The notes beneath the pieces are model-generated. The model did not search any database and was not told where the DNA came from. It saw only the letters and a list, made by a program, of their open reading frames with translations. The translations under genes were made by a program, and so were the position numbers. 64,000 nt of DNA from Pardosa pseudoannulata (Eukaryota > Arthropoda > Arachnida > Araneae > Lycosidae), in contig CM063503.1 in NCBI GenBank assembly GCA_032207245.1, positions 63,260,230 through 63,324,229 on the forward strand. Reading direction: 5' to 3'. This document shows positions 34,001 to 64,000 of the stretch, piece after piece. The stretch's first letter is position 1. Each line of letters opens with the position of its first letter.

Positions 34001-36216
34001 GAGACTGGGACTCCCTTATACCACAAAATCTTGCTGAGGATTTATTTAAATTTCAAAAATCTTTCAATGAAGTTGAACATTTTTCCGTTCCTAGAGGTGT
34101 CGTGCTTATTTCCTCTAACACATTTGAATTGCACGGCTTCTGCGACGCTTCCACACTTGCTTACGCCGCTGCAATTTATTGCAAGCAAACACACGAAAAT
34201 AAAACAAAAGTTTCTCTCTTAGTTTCTAAAACTAAAGTCGCACCTATCAAACAAGTATCCGTTCCTAGATTGGAATTGTGCAGTGCTCATTTACTTTCAA
34301 AGTTATATCGTACAGTAATGAACACACTCAAGAATTACAATTTTGATGTTTACGCTTGGACGGATTCCAAAGTTGTACTTTCCTGGCTAGCGGCGCATCC
34401 CCGCAAGTGGAAAACTTTTGTAGCAAACCGAACTTCTCAAATAATTGAAGTACTTCCAACAAAATACTGGAGGCATGTCCCTTCCAAAGAGAACCCTGCA
34501 GATATCGCATCGCGTGGGATTGATCCCAAATGTCTTCCTGATTGTAACTTGTGGTGGAATGGCCCAAGTTGGCTTCTTTTGGATTCGTCTCACTGGCCGA
34601 AAGATGAATCGTCTTTCAAAGAAATCAAGGATCTCATTAAAGATGAACAAAGATCTGATCCTATATTTTCATTTCATAGTACTAAGTCGAATGAATTATA
34701 TAGTAATTTATTTGAAAAATATTCATCATTTTCTAAGATTATACGCATTTTAGCATATTGCCTAAGATTCATCAATAAGTGCAAGACTAATAACAGAAGT
34801 CAGACACTTATGACTGATTCCTTTTCTCCACTCACTTACACCGAAACTAAAAATGCAGAAGTAATCATAATTCGGTGGGTTCAGAAAGATTACTTTGGTG
34901 AGGATCTAACATGCATTAAAAATCAGAGATTTTTGCCTAAGAAAAGTCAGCTATACTCGCTCCATCCATTTATAGATGAAAATGGTCTTTTACGGGTGGG
35001 AGGACGTTTACAAAATTCAGAATTGTCTTTTAATCAAAAACACCCAGTGATTCTACCTGCTAAACACAAGATGAGTGAGCTCATCGTGAAAGAAAAGCAT
35101 GTGACTTATTTACATGCTGGTCCTTCATTACTGTCCCACATTATCAAACAATCTTATTGGATCATTGGTGGAAAAAATCTTATTAATAAGTGTGTTCACA
35201 AATGCATCAAATGCTTCAAATTTAAAGCTTCCACTGCATCCCAGCTTATGGGTAATCTGCCTAAGCATCGAGTAACACTCGAGAGGCCTTTCTTCAACTG
35301 CGGAGTAGATTATGCCGGTCCTATTTCAATCAAATTCTATAATGGTCGTAGAGCAAAATCAACCAAGGGCTACATTGCTCTATTTATTTGTCTCGCTACT
35401 AAAGCGCTACACATCGAGGCGGTCAGTGATTTAACCGCTGATGCATTCTTAGCGGCATTGCGCCGTTTCAGTGCTAGACGAGGAGCTCCACGTCACATTT
35501 ACAGCGACAATGCAACGAACTTTGTTGGGGCTAACCGAAAGCTCAGCGAGATACAACAATTGTGGGCTTCCCTTCCTAAGAACGAAGCCGTTGCTCATCA
35601 TTTGACTCATGCATCAATAGAATGGCACTTTATACCTCCAGCATCTCCTCACTTTGGAGGGATTTGGGAGGCCGCAATTAAATCCACCAAATATCACTGT
35701 AAAAGAGTCATCGGTGAAACTATACTTACTTTCGAAGAATTGACAACTCTATTGACTCAGATTGAAGCCATTTTAAATTCTCGTCCATTATGTAGTGTAA
35801 ACAATACCGACATTGATTGTATTAATATTCTCACTCCTTCACATTTTCTTACAGGAGACGTGATCCTCTCACCTCCTGAACTACCTCTTACTAGTCCTGC
35901 CAATTTACGGAATAGGTGGGATCTCCTTCAAAAGATGCGGAAAGACTTCTACAAATCATGGACCAAAGCCTATCTATCCTCTCTGCAATCCAGGAAGAAA
36001 TGGAAGGACACTCAGCCCAATTTGAAAATTGGAGACATCGTCCTGCTGTTAGATGATGGTTATCTTCCAGGTTCTTGGCCAATAGGACAAGTGATCGAAC
36101 TTCATCGTGGTAGTGACGGACTGGTTCGCGTAGCCACGATTAAAACAAAAAACTCTGTTTTCAAAAGAAACATTCATAAATTAGCTCCTTTGCCATATAT
36201 CAGGACTAATGCCTGA
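31015..36216 (+). CDS. BEL/Pao Gag-Pol polyprotein, uninterrupted, 5' end in gap
   Basis: The frame is already open at the gap (NNRGRAKAALTRISNF is a BEL Gag start) and runs without a stop to TGA at 36214-36216. Counting from 31099: Gag with IHMQSFNGNYRNWMSFK (about 90), knuckles CIMCKLDHFLFKC and CHYCQSLHHSILC (about 277-345), protease LCDSGSESTLIS (about 424), RT with catalytic YMDD (33610-33621, about 838), RNase H HGFCDASTLAYAAAI (about 1011) and AWTDSKVVLSW. The integrase has its HHCC region (about 1332), Asp in CGVDYAGPI (about 1402), Asp in YSDNATNFVGANR (about 1469) and Glu in GGIWEAAIKS (about 1523), then a DUF5641-type tail (KIGDIVLLLDDGYLPGSWPI). All catalytic residues I can check are present, so this is the best candidate for a recently active element here. 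Confidence 0.93.
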   Translation, partial: NNRGRAKAALTRISNFINDDKQLFEKHDLMNKLQKVESIYFDFDKADAELPPESSEMEEFEKKYYETKAKLQQELEKVNVTVMKQTTTQVNEHSTPVSSSTSTTNNFKLPRIHMQSFNGNYRNWMSFKDLYVSLVHNNENLSNIQKFQYLKGLLTDDSAFIIKHIPISENSYIEAWEKLLSRYDKKKQIVTSLIKTFMDQSCVINTNGINLRKIADTSDEIIRSLKSIDPKANQRDVWLIYILLQKVDNETRRQWSEFSAKEEFPTFEMFIQFLNDKCSSLEIFNEKEKEKPQSSVKRFSTNKSIKCIMCKLDHFLFKCPKFKTLSVKDRNQFVRKNNLCLNCFSSQHKKSECLSPYRCHYCQSLHHSILCENQLKSYSTSASQSKSSFHLEQQRKNLTASEVPDIASTDENKSGNTTVIQNNNVQTTFGLLPTAYVNVIDSMGQKRNIRILCDSGSESTLISESCINLLGFKRKNARFPVKGLAESEVAVTKGSVEIELLSIHETSVRMSIKAFVLDKLTAALPNKKINEKDFSHLQNAKLADPHFHIPDKIDIILGSDYFFSILLPGQITCSQSDLIAQNSIFGFLISGKLPESQKKSNSFSNLHIYEINIDSELKRFWELEEVPNSTDTLFSPEELFVETHFQENYSINSDGRFVVKLPFLKSKSELGNSKPSALSRLYAMERKFKENLEFETQYKDFMHEYENLGHMELVPQNCLNSFQNEQYFLPHHAVIKPSSTTTKLRVVFDASCKTSSGKSLNSILGVGPKLQRDIFEILLNFRFPEIVFSADIEKMYRQVLVSDEDRKYQQIFWRFNPNEEIRTYKLNTVTYGLAPASFLATRCIKQIALDHSQNIPVSNTLLHDVYMDDLLSGSKSDSEAISLCKEIANILQTHGFHLRKWNSNSNAFLREFQENCSTDTSLEIIPNDRESTKVLGLFWNSSTDTFIFKTALALASPLTKRHILSQSARIFDPLGLISPCTVVLKIFYQKLWLTKGDWDSLIPQNLAEDLFKFQKSFNEVEHFSVPRGVVLISSNTFELHGFCDASTLAYAAAIYCKQTHENKTKVSLLVSKTKVAPIKQVSVPRLELCSAHLLSKLYRTVMNTLKNYNFDVYAWTDSKVVLSWLAAHPRKWKTFVANRTSQIIEVLPTKYWRHVPSKENPADIASRGIDPKCLPDCNLWWNGPSWLLLDSSHWPKDESSFKEIKDLIKDEQRSDPIFSFHSTKSNELYSNLFEKYSSFSKIIRILAYCLRFINKCKTNNRSQTLMTDSFSPLTYTETKNAEVIIIRWVQKDYFGEDLTCIKNQRFLPKKSQLYSLHPFIDENGLLRVGGRLQNSELSFNQKHPVILPAKHKMSELIVKEKHVTYLHAGPSLLSHIIKQSYWIIGGKNLINKCVHKCIKCFKFKASTASQLMGNLPKHRVTLERPFFNCGVDYAGPISIKFYNGRRAKSTKGYIALFICLATKALHIEAVSDLTADAFLAALRRFSARRGAPRHIYSDNATNFVGANRKLSEIQQLWASLPKNEAVAHHLTHASIEWHFIPPASPHFGGIWEAAIKSTKYHCKRVIGETILTFEELTTLLTQIEAILNSRPLCSVNNTDIDCINILTPSHFLTGDVILSPPELPLTSPANLRNRWDLLQKMRKDFYKSWTKAYLSSLQSRKKWKDTQPNLKIGDIVLLLDDGYLPGSWPIGQVIELHRGSDGLVRVATIKTKNSVFKRNIHKLAPLPYIRTNA

Positions 36217-36229
36217 TAGGGTGGGAGTA
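36213..36229 (+). other. polypurine tract and LTR border
   Basis: TGATAGGGTGGGAGTA immediately precedes the LTR start TGTT at 36230. A purine-rich run in this place primes plus-strand synthesis in LTR elements. It overlaps the Pol stop codon. Confidence 0.65.
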
Positions 36230-36378
36230 TGTTCCGGTGCACCGGAACATAACAACTCAACTTTTCTGTTTTCGTTTTCGGCGTTTTTTCAGAACTTTCT
36301 CCAGTAGCAGTTCACATCACGTTCGCATCCGCACGGCAGCTGGCATGCTGTCCGTTTATCATTTTGTCGCACATCGCA
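36230..36378 (+). repeat. partial 3' LTR of the plus-strand BEL/Pao element
   Basis: The LTR starts with the perfect 20-base palindrome TGTTCCGGTGCACCGGAACA directly after the polypurine tract. It runs into sequence of the opposite-strand BEL element at about 36379, where the other element's KYPIV-coding sequence begins. The rest of the LTR is missing, so either this LTR was truncated or the second element lost its 3' half here. Confidence 0.7.
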
Positions 36379-37740
36379 ACAATAGGATATTTGAAATTTT
36401 CAAAATCTTTTCTCATTAAAAGTTGTGTCTTTATTCTAATGAGACCTTTTGGATCAACGAATGGTCGAAGGTTTCGAAATTTCTCTTCACTACTTATTCC
36501 AAATGAGATCTTTTGTATAATTTTCCAAATCATGGTTTCAGCTTCTGTCAGTTCTTCGCTTTCCAAACTTTGTGAGGTGCACAAAATCAACTTTTTGCAT
36601 TTTCTGACAAATCTAAGTATCCAGGCAGTAATTCTCACGATCTTCTCGAAAGATGAAACATTAGTCAAGTAATCAAATTCGTCGTTCTTTGTAACTGTCA
36701 AAGTAACTATAGTACTTTTCTTCTCCGAATTTATAATTTCTTTATCGACCATAGCTTCACTAACTGGCCAATGTTTCTGATCTTGCTTCAGCCAAGACGG
36801 GCCATCATGCCACTTTTGAGTTAGAAGTGTGACTACAGAACCTCCTCTAGAAGGTAAGTCGGCTGGGTTGAATGCTCCAGGATTATGATTCCACTCCTCC
36901 TTTGAACTGTGGTTTCTTATCTCTCTTACACGGTTCATGACAAAAACTCCCCATTCTTCTTCATTTTTGATCCAATGCAAAGCATTCAGGGAGTCCGTCC
37001 AGTAAAATCTAGTTATATCTTCCATGTGTAAATCCTGTTTGATTGTTGTCATGAGGCGTGTTCCTATAATGAACGCTAGCAATTCCAGTCTGGAAACTGT
37101 TACCGGTTTCAATGGAGCTACTCGGGACCATGACTACCAGTTGACAGGAAACACCTTCTTAATTTCCACTTCTCAAATATATGCAAGTTGCATAAGCTAA
37201 TTGAGAGGCGTCACAGAAAACATGGATTGATAGATTGTTCCTGTCTTTAAGATTGATTGCCAGTCTTCTAGGTATCGTTAAATTATTGGCATGAGTTAAA
37301 TCTGCTTTCAATTTCAAAAACTTTTTAGCAAGTTCATCAGATAATTCTGCATCCCAAGCCAATTTAGCTCTCCAACAGTCTTGCATCAAAAGTTTAAATC
37401 TTAAAGTCACAGGACTCAATATTTCAAGGGGGTCAAACAGATGATTTGCTGATGACAATATAGATCTTTTAGTTAATGGAATTGCATCAAGAATATCTTG
37501 TTTATCGGCACATCTTAAGGTGTCATCTTCTGTGTTCCATTCAAGCCCCAACACAGAGACATTTTCTTCATGCACAGAGGATTCTTTGTCAGTTAGATGG
37601 AAGGTGGATTTGTCCCCATTAAATCTCCATCCTCTCAAATCAAATTTAGCACTCATCATTATTTCTTTTGAGAGTTCGATAAAGGTTTCGACTTCTTCCA
37701 TGGTATCTAGACTTGTGACACAATTGTCAACGTACATAGC
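36379..37740 (-). pseudogene. BEL/Pao reverse transcriptase end and RNase H
   Basis: Directly after the TAG at 37744-37746 the same frame continues TAMYVDNCVTSLD, so the catalytic box is YVDN (37723-37734). It goes on with LGLEWNTEDDTLRC and LTKRSILSSANHLFDPLEIL to RNase H VFCDASQLAYATCIYL. A frameshift near 37110-37160 separates this from VTVSRLELLAFIIGTRL and FYWTDSLNALHWIKN. The frame ends at the junction with the neighbouring LTR near 36379; residues after KYPIV come from that LTR. Confidence 0.87.
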
Positions 37741-37743
37741 AGT

Positions 37744-39144
37744 CTACAGTTTTTTCGCTACCTCTTGAAGAGTTTCAGGGCCATGATTTAGATTGTACGA
37801 AATTGTCGCGACCAGGAGGAAATGACTTGCATTTATCCCAAATACCACATGTTTATGGCGATAAATCTTCAACTTATTAGGATCTCCGTTTTCAAACCAT
37901 AAAAATCTTAGATAGTCCCGGTCTTTGTCGTTGACACTTATCTGGAGGAAGGCTTTCTTGATATCAGCGATTACGCCAAACGCTCCAGATCGGAATCTAT
38001 TCAAGATGCTCGAAATCAGTTCCACTAAATTAGGTAATTTTTCAAGACAGTTGTTCAGAAATAATTCATTCTTTTGTTTTGCTGAAGCATCATAGACCGG
38101 GCGAATCTTTGTCGTCGTCGAATTCTCTTTGATCACGACCCGATGGGGTAAATACGTGCAAAAAAGATCATCTAATTTTGCAATATCCACAGGTTCTATT
38201 ATTTCTTCTTTCAGCCATTCATGAAAGACATCTTCATAATTCTCTAGCAAATTCTTTGCTTGAAGGTTCTTAATTGTTCCCTTGAGTCTTCTTTTCGCAA
38301 TCATCCTATTATTGGCAGGTGGTTGCATACCTTCCAACCAGGGCAGAGAAACTTCATACCGGCCATCCGGAAGTCTCTTCAGTGCTTTCGAGAAATGCTG
38401 CATGGAAGCTTCTTCCTTTTCAGTCTTTGATTGTTTCTCGGCTTGATGTTTGATTCCTATTATATCAAGACTCCATAAATCTGTTTCAGAAATTCCTCCT
38501 GCAAACATTGAAGTAACAATCAGATCTGTGTTTTCATCTCCCTTTACTCTTCTTATACGACCCATAACCATCCACCCTAACTTTGTCTGGATGGCAACTA
38601 AACCAGAAGGTAAAAGCTTGTAACCCCCGGTCAGAAGCTTTCCAGCAACATCTGCTCCAATCAACAATTCTATGGGTCCATGCTGTTGATCACTCAAATG
38701 GATATTGTTTTCTGAAAGTTCTTTCATCCACATCCCATCCGCAACAGGTGGAATTGTTGTACAGATTGTTTCTTGACCGAGGACTTCAAAGTTACAGTTG
38801 TAGGTCAGATCAAAGTCAGTGAGGAATGCTCTATAAACATCGTGATGGCAGACCTCTGTACTCGCTCCTCCAAACAAGGAATGTCGTAGACTTTCTCTTC
38901 GGTGGGGTTGGTAATTCAATTTCTGGGCAGTACTGTTCAAAATGTACGATCTTTGAGAAGCTGAGTCGATTATTGCCCTTATCTTCACTTTACCCCTATC
39001 TCCTCTTAAGTGAATCACAAGAGTCTGCAACAGAACATGTGGTGATGTCGAAACATTTGCCAGAATCTGATCTTGTACGGGATTATCATTGTCAGATTTG
39101 GGCTTTGTCAGTTCTTTGGGAGACTGGGTTTGATTATTATTGCA
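37744..39144 (-). pseudogene. BEL/Pao protease and reverse transcriptase N-terminal part
   Basis: The frame resumes after the TAA at 39145-39147 and includes TLVIHLRGDRGKVKIRAIID, the protease motif IDSASQRSYI, LIGADVAGKLLTGGYKLLPS, and the RT segments TTKIRPVYDASAKQ and VIADIKKAFLQISV. It ends with a TAG at 37744-37746, just before the catalytic box. The stop is a single-codon interruption with the frame unchanged on both sides. Confidence 0.87.
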
Positions 39145-40377
39145 TTAAAGATAATGGTGTAATCTTCCACAATTTTGACATTTGATTCTGGATTTACAAG
39201 AACTAGAAATATGATTAATTTTCAAGCACCTAAAGCAACCTCCCTTTTTCATCAAAATATCTTTCCTTTTATCACCTGGTAAACTCTGAGCATATCTACA
39301 GTCAGCACTTAAATGGTTCTTATCAAAAAATATACATTGAGGGTTCTTCGAGGCTGTGTTGTTTTGTACTGAGTTATAGAGTTCCATGCCCGTGGTAATA
39401 TTTCTATTACGATTAAAGGATCTAATTGGCTGATTCTTCTTGTTCTTATGTTCTATTCCAAACCCACTTTTGGCCAAGTTAATCTTTTCTTCACCCTCAA
39501 TTTCATTTCCAAGGAATTTCATTAGCGTTTCTAACTTGTTAATTTTTTCATCTTTTTTAAACGTTATCGTAGACAAATGTCGTTCCCAAATCCGTAAAAG
39601 ATCAATAGGCAAACACGACTCGACCAAAGGGTACAGCATGGACGCATACTTGTCACTTGTTACACCCAGCATCTGCAAAGATCTTAGCTGGGTTTCGATT
39701 TTGTCGTACAATTTAACTAATGGAAGTTTATGCTCATTATTCAAGGCATTATTTAATACCAAGTTCAAAAGTTCTCTTACATAGATCTCCACTAATACAT
39801 CCTCACGTCCAAAACGAGCCTTTAAACAATCGATGGCTTGAACATAGTTTTCAGCCGTGGGTGGAAAAGACTCGACTACCTCCCTAGCTCTTGAACCTTT
39901 AAGGATTGTTTGTATCAAGTACTGATATTTATCTTCATTTGAAATATCCGGATCACTATTTTTTTAAATAATCCCGAGAAAGATAACCAATCTTTCAGTG
40001 TCCCATCAAATTTCTGTAACTCGATCTTAGGCAACTTAAAATTTCTTTTTTCGTTAATTGAATGTGTATCAATTTCGCTGTCAGATCTATTTATGCAGCG
40101 TTCTAGTTTCATTTTAAAATATATGAATTTATCTTCATAAGATTCGGCACTTTCGATTTCATCACGAATAATTTTCTCGGTATGCGTAGCATCCTTCGTG
40201 ATTAAATCAAATATATCTTTATCTAAATTTTGAATTTTCAAATACTGTTAACTGATTCAGGTTACTAGCATACAAATCAGAATCATCTACTTTCGATTTC
40301 AAAAATAATTCCAAATTTCCAGTAAATTTAGTAAAACAGCCTCGATAAGAACCTCTAAATTTAGTTAATGTTTCCAT
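39145..40377 (-). pseudogene. BEL/Pao Gag with two frameshifts and a nonsense codon
   Basis: The start is ATG at 40377 (METLTKFRGSYRGCFTKF), a position consistent with the BEL Gag opening. A shift near 40240 leads to the frame with NFKLPKIELQKFDGTLKDWL, and an extra base in the A/T run near 39962 shifts into the frame with TILKGSRAREVVESF. The knuckles CIFFDKNHLSADC, CFRCLKINHISSSC and CQNCGRLHH follow, then TAA at 39145-39147. Confidence 0.85.
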
Positions 40378-41021
40378 TTTAAATATTAATAAAATTGTCT
40401 GAATATATCAACATAAATCCTAATATAAATATGAACAGATACTCAATACAACATACACTTCTGTTTTCAATAATAAAATGCAATATTCAATTCAATAAAT
40501 ACTAATCATAAAGAACTGCATAATTCAAAATATATAAACATACAGAAGTATTCTAATTCTTAAATTAAAAGTTTTCCAATAAAAATCTTTTCAAAAAGAA
40601 TAATAAACTTTCAAGTAAAGTACAAGCAATTCTAAAAATAATGTTCAGTTAATTCAGCATCAAATAACTTTTGTAACATATGCTCATGGTTATCAGAATA
40701 GAAAATAAATTTAACATTCTAGATATTTATTAAATCCTGTATTCTCAAAATTGCATCAAATTACTCTAATCCAAATTATATCAAATGTATTCAATCCAAC
40801 TTTATCAATAGAACAATTTCTTAAACACTCTCTTCTATTTTATCAATGTTCGCTTACTACTTAAATTCCAAAAAGATATTCTCATTAATTATTCAAAATA
40901 CTCCACTTTCATTTAATATATTTCAAATATAATTGATGAGCCAGTTAAATATTTAAGCAGCAAGAGTTCTAAATAAATTCTTTTCTAGTTGTCAAAACAT
41001 ATATTATGACTCAATTCCAGC

Positions 41022-41039
41022 GTCCCTGTTCGGGCGCCA
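41022..41039 (-). other. primer-binding site identical to the tRNA-Lys3 type
   Basis: The minus strand reads TGGCGCCCGAACAGGGAC, all 18 bases of the primer site complementary to the 3' end of tRNA-Lys (UUU), best known from lentiviruses. It lies about 650 bases upstream of the Gag start and a few bases from the presumed LTR edge near 41045 (TGTAGCAATCGG on the plus strand). Confidence 0.8.
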
Positions 41040-41700
41040 AATTATGTAGCAATCGGAAACAAAAAGAGAATGAGACATAACATGCATAACTCACCTCTCT
41101 TATCGCTATTTTTTCGCGCCGAAATGAAGTCACATCGAAGTTATGGATCGACAATAGTGTTAATCACCTGCATTGAAGAGAGCCAGCCAATCTAGTAACC
41201 TAAACACATTTAATTATTCAAAATTATTTACAAGAATATACAGACATATTAGTATTAACATGAGCGATGTTGCTGTCACACCACTCATCGTTCAAGTCTT
41301 TTCATCGCACTGGACATCGCACTGGAGCTCTCGGGTCTGACTTTCCTGGGCCAAGCCCTCTAAGCCAGATTACTGTATATGCATGGTAAGAGACATAGCT
41401 GATATATTGCAACGATGTCTTTTTATAGAACAGTTCCCACTTTTTTAGTCTCTTTTTTCTATCAGAGTTGAGTAGTCTCAGTAGTAGTGAAAGTGCTTTT
41501 CGTGACAACAACTTTCCATCCAGCATCCGGCTGTCCTTTGTTAAGTTTGACGAGAATACAATTTCATGGCTATTCCTAGAATTCCTATTATTCCTAGAAT
41601 TATATCTTTCACTAAACAGAAAAACAGAAGATTTGCTATTTGAAAAACAATAATGTCAATAATAATTCATTGAAACATTTAAACTACTTATAATTACTAT
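41040..41700 (-). repeat. probable 5' LTR of the decayed BEL element, outer edge unresolved
   Basis: Sequence beyond the primer-binding site should be the LTR and starts with a TG (TGTAGCAATCGG, 41045). It includes GC-richer parts (CGCACTGGACATCGCACTGG near 41310). I could not find a matching inverted CA end or target-site duplication, so the upper limit given is a guess. Confidence 0.4.
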
Positions 41701-42994
41701 TATTGAAAAAAAAAAAACAGCTCTGTCCTCTTTGAAAAATGTTAGAAAATTCATGTAATTTTTTAATTATTAGTATAAATTTATAAACTGCTACTATTTT
41801 CATTTAATTTATGCAGATTTCCTAGAAAAGCTAAAAACTCATTCCATAATCTAATTCTATTATTGTTATTTCTTTTTTTTTATATTTTTCCCAAATGTTG
41901 GACATAGTTCCGACCTTATTCAGTAGTTGTTTAAAACTCAATTTAAATATTTATATCTTAGCCAAACAAAATAGAAATGAGTTCTTAACTTCATGGTAGT
42001 TACGGCATGAATGTTATGGTTTTGAAAGCGCATTAAACTTAAGTTAGTAACTGTCATTTTTTACATTGTTGAATGAAATCTACAATAACATATGTGATGT
42101 TTTTTTAATTATATGATACATACATTCACTTTCGTTTTCAGATCTGACTTGAAATGACAAATTGAAACACATTTAAGATTCATTTTTGTTTATAATTTCG
42201 TATTAGGTTTATACCTATTGAATGTCTGAAGCGTTGGTGTTTAAATTTTTTTCAATTGAAAGTTAATTGATAATACAATGCAGTTCAATATCATTCAAGA
42301 ATTCAACTGAAAAATTAGGAAAATTAGAAAAAGTATTATTGGTGTGCGCGCATCAAATTCTTCCCTGTTCTTAGTATTGTCACTTAGGGATTTTCAAAAC
42401 TATTAGCAATTTCTATGTGTAGTACCCCAATGAAACTCACAGTTGAAAAGAAATTGATAAATTATTTACGTAGTTCATCAATATATAATATATTTGTACA
42501 GCTTTCTTCGTGTGTTTAGATACATGGAGTCGTAATCTGTATAATATTACCTGCACAAAATGTATTGTTCACAATTTAGCAGACTAGCAAGTTAAGAAAT
42601 GTAATCTGATTAATTCATTTATCAGGCATATGTAATTTTGAAAGAACGCTAGAAAAATATAACTCAATTCCACTCTATATCCGTTTGAGTAAATCTTGCG
42701 CAAACTGTAGTTCTGAATTATACAATTTTATAAGGTATAAAATAGTCGTAATAGAAGTAACCAGTAAATAAGTATTAAATAATGAATTAATTTTAAGATA
42801 CTGTTAATCTTGAAGTAATCCTTCACTTTTTATGCTTGGAAAATTAAATCTATTGTATGTAAGCTTATAATGAGTTATTTTCTTTTCTATATTTATATTC
42901 CTATAATTAGTTTCGTAAGGTCTTTTGTACCTTATGCACTTGATATTTTTAAATATATGTTTTAGTACTAAGAATAGTTTCTCCTGTATAGAAA
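41701..42994 (+). promoter_or_regulatory. upstream region of the AMPK beta gene
   Basis: AT-rich sequence between retroelement and the first coding exon. It must contain promoter and 5' untranslated sequence unless a further upstream non-coding exon exists. No clear TATA box, CpG island or initiator was found. Confidence 0.35.
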
Positions 42995-63395
<20,401 letters not shown>

Positions 63396-64000
63396 TATAC
63401 AAGTGTTCATTGTTGAATATTAGTATAAGGGTTTAGGTATTTGGAATATCCCGTGAAACATGTGTATTTTTAAATCAAAATATTTGGTTTTGAGTGACAA
63501 ATTACTGTTATTCAGTTTAAGTAAGTAAGCTTTCATTTGATAATTTTATTATCATGTTCTGGTTTCACAAAAGATATTTTGATACTAATTTACTCTTGCT
63601 TGTTTGAGGGAAGTAAACTTTTGACATATGTATAACATCATAACTATTGTAAAATTTGGAAGCTTAATGAAATTAAAATGCTAATTTTTAACTGAAAATT
63701 TTTAAAAGTTTGTAATTTTTCATATGACTATTTCTTAAAAAGTACTGTACTTTTCGAATGTAAGGTTATTTATCCAAGTCAAGACCTTCGCCTGTAAGTT
63801 TTAGTTCATACTGAAATGTGATAATTATATTTTTCATTACCTTGTACAAAAGTTGGCTATATCACTCTCAAAACACTTTTCTTGTATAATAAACTCTTTT
63901 GAAGAGTATAAAGTGGACCAGAATAATATCTATTTCTCTCTCTCCCTCTTTCTTTAATCTGCTGAGAGTATAAAACAAAATTTTGTAAAAATTTTTGCAG
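63396..64000 (+). other. 3' untranslated region and downstream sequence
   Basis: Follows the AMPK beta stop codon. AT-rich, with a candidate polyadenylation signal at 63888. The transcript end is not directly visible. Confidence 0.55.
63888..63893 (+). terminator. candidate polyadenylation signal AATAAA
   Basis: The first canonical AATAAA after the stop codon lies in TATAATAAACTC, 493 bases downstream. GT-rich elements are not obvious, so use of this site is an inference. Confidence 0.45.

Larger units (their letters stand above)
36379..41039 (-). mobile_element. BEL/Pao retrotransposon, truncated and decayed
   Basis: Minus-strand order: primer-binding site (41039-41022), AT-rich leader, Gag (from 40377), zinc knuckles, protease, RT and RNase H. 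It ends abruptly within the segment between RNase H and integrase at about 36379; integrase and 3' LTR are absent. The coding part has at least three frameshifts and two nonsense codons. It is a different family from the BEL element at 22673-28398, although both share the YVDN box and the DSASQRSYI protease motif. Confidence 0.88.

Noticed and set aside
41022..41039. An endogenous lentivirus because of the Lys3-type primer site
   Set aside because: The adjoining Gag and Pol are BEL/Pao type with no envelope gene; primer sites converge on conserved tRNAs.

Overview
The window is eukaryotic and AT-rich, almost certainly from an arthropod and most probably a spider. The signs are one conserved host gene with long AT-rich introns, many (AT)n arrays, and crowded LTR (BEL/Pao, Ty3/gypsy) and jockey-like non-LTR retrotransposons. 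The species call is inference from gene content, since no marker gene is present. Two 100-base N runs (2847-2946 and 30915-31014) are assembly gaps.

Layout. 1-2846: AT-rich sequence with one candidate minus-strand exon and a ~0.8 kb TIR element. 2947-7082: a minus-strand Ty3/gypsy element with a 321 bp 5' LTR, a tRNA-Pro-like primer site and a one-frame gag-pol carrying two nonsense codons; its 3' end is lost in the gap. 7.4-16.9 kb: a TIR element carrying an ORF fragment, CpG/NRF1-like clusters, perfect hairpins, minus-strand C2H2 zinc-finger fossils, and a duplicated ~0.6 kb segment whose second copy carries a solo LTR with a 4-bp target-site duplication. 16.9-20.4 kb: a broken plus-strand Ty3/gypsy element interrupted by 49 A's. 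20.6-29.3 kb: fragments of jockey-like elements; one is split by a complete minus-strand BEL/Pao element (22673-28398; LTRs 216/215 bp, 5-bp duplication ATGGG). 30.0-30.9 kb: a third jockey-like fragment. 31015-36216: an uninterrupted BEL/Pao polyprotein on the plus strand with a partial 3' LTR, abutting a second, decayed minus-strand BEL/Pao element (36.38-41.04 kb) whose primer site is an 18-nt tRNA-Lys-type match.

42995-63395: the one clear host gene, the AMP-activated protein kinase beta subunit, plus strand. Seven coding exons give a 271-residue protein, all with GT-AG borders and matching phases. Its introns hold TTAA-flanked MITEs, tRNA-derived SINEs, a Tc1/mariner transposase fossil, a 1.57 kb hAT-type element with a perfect 8-bp target-site duplication, and (AT)n arrays up to ~0.6 kb.

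I see no CRISPR array, prokaryotic operon or clearly new multi-gene system. The least ordinary signals are the YVDN (not YVDD) reverse transcriptase box shared by two BEL/Pao elements, the decayed ORF of a BEL element with near-identical LTRs, tRNA-like sequence after the ORF of two jockey-like elements, and the perfect short-loop hairpins.
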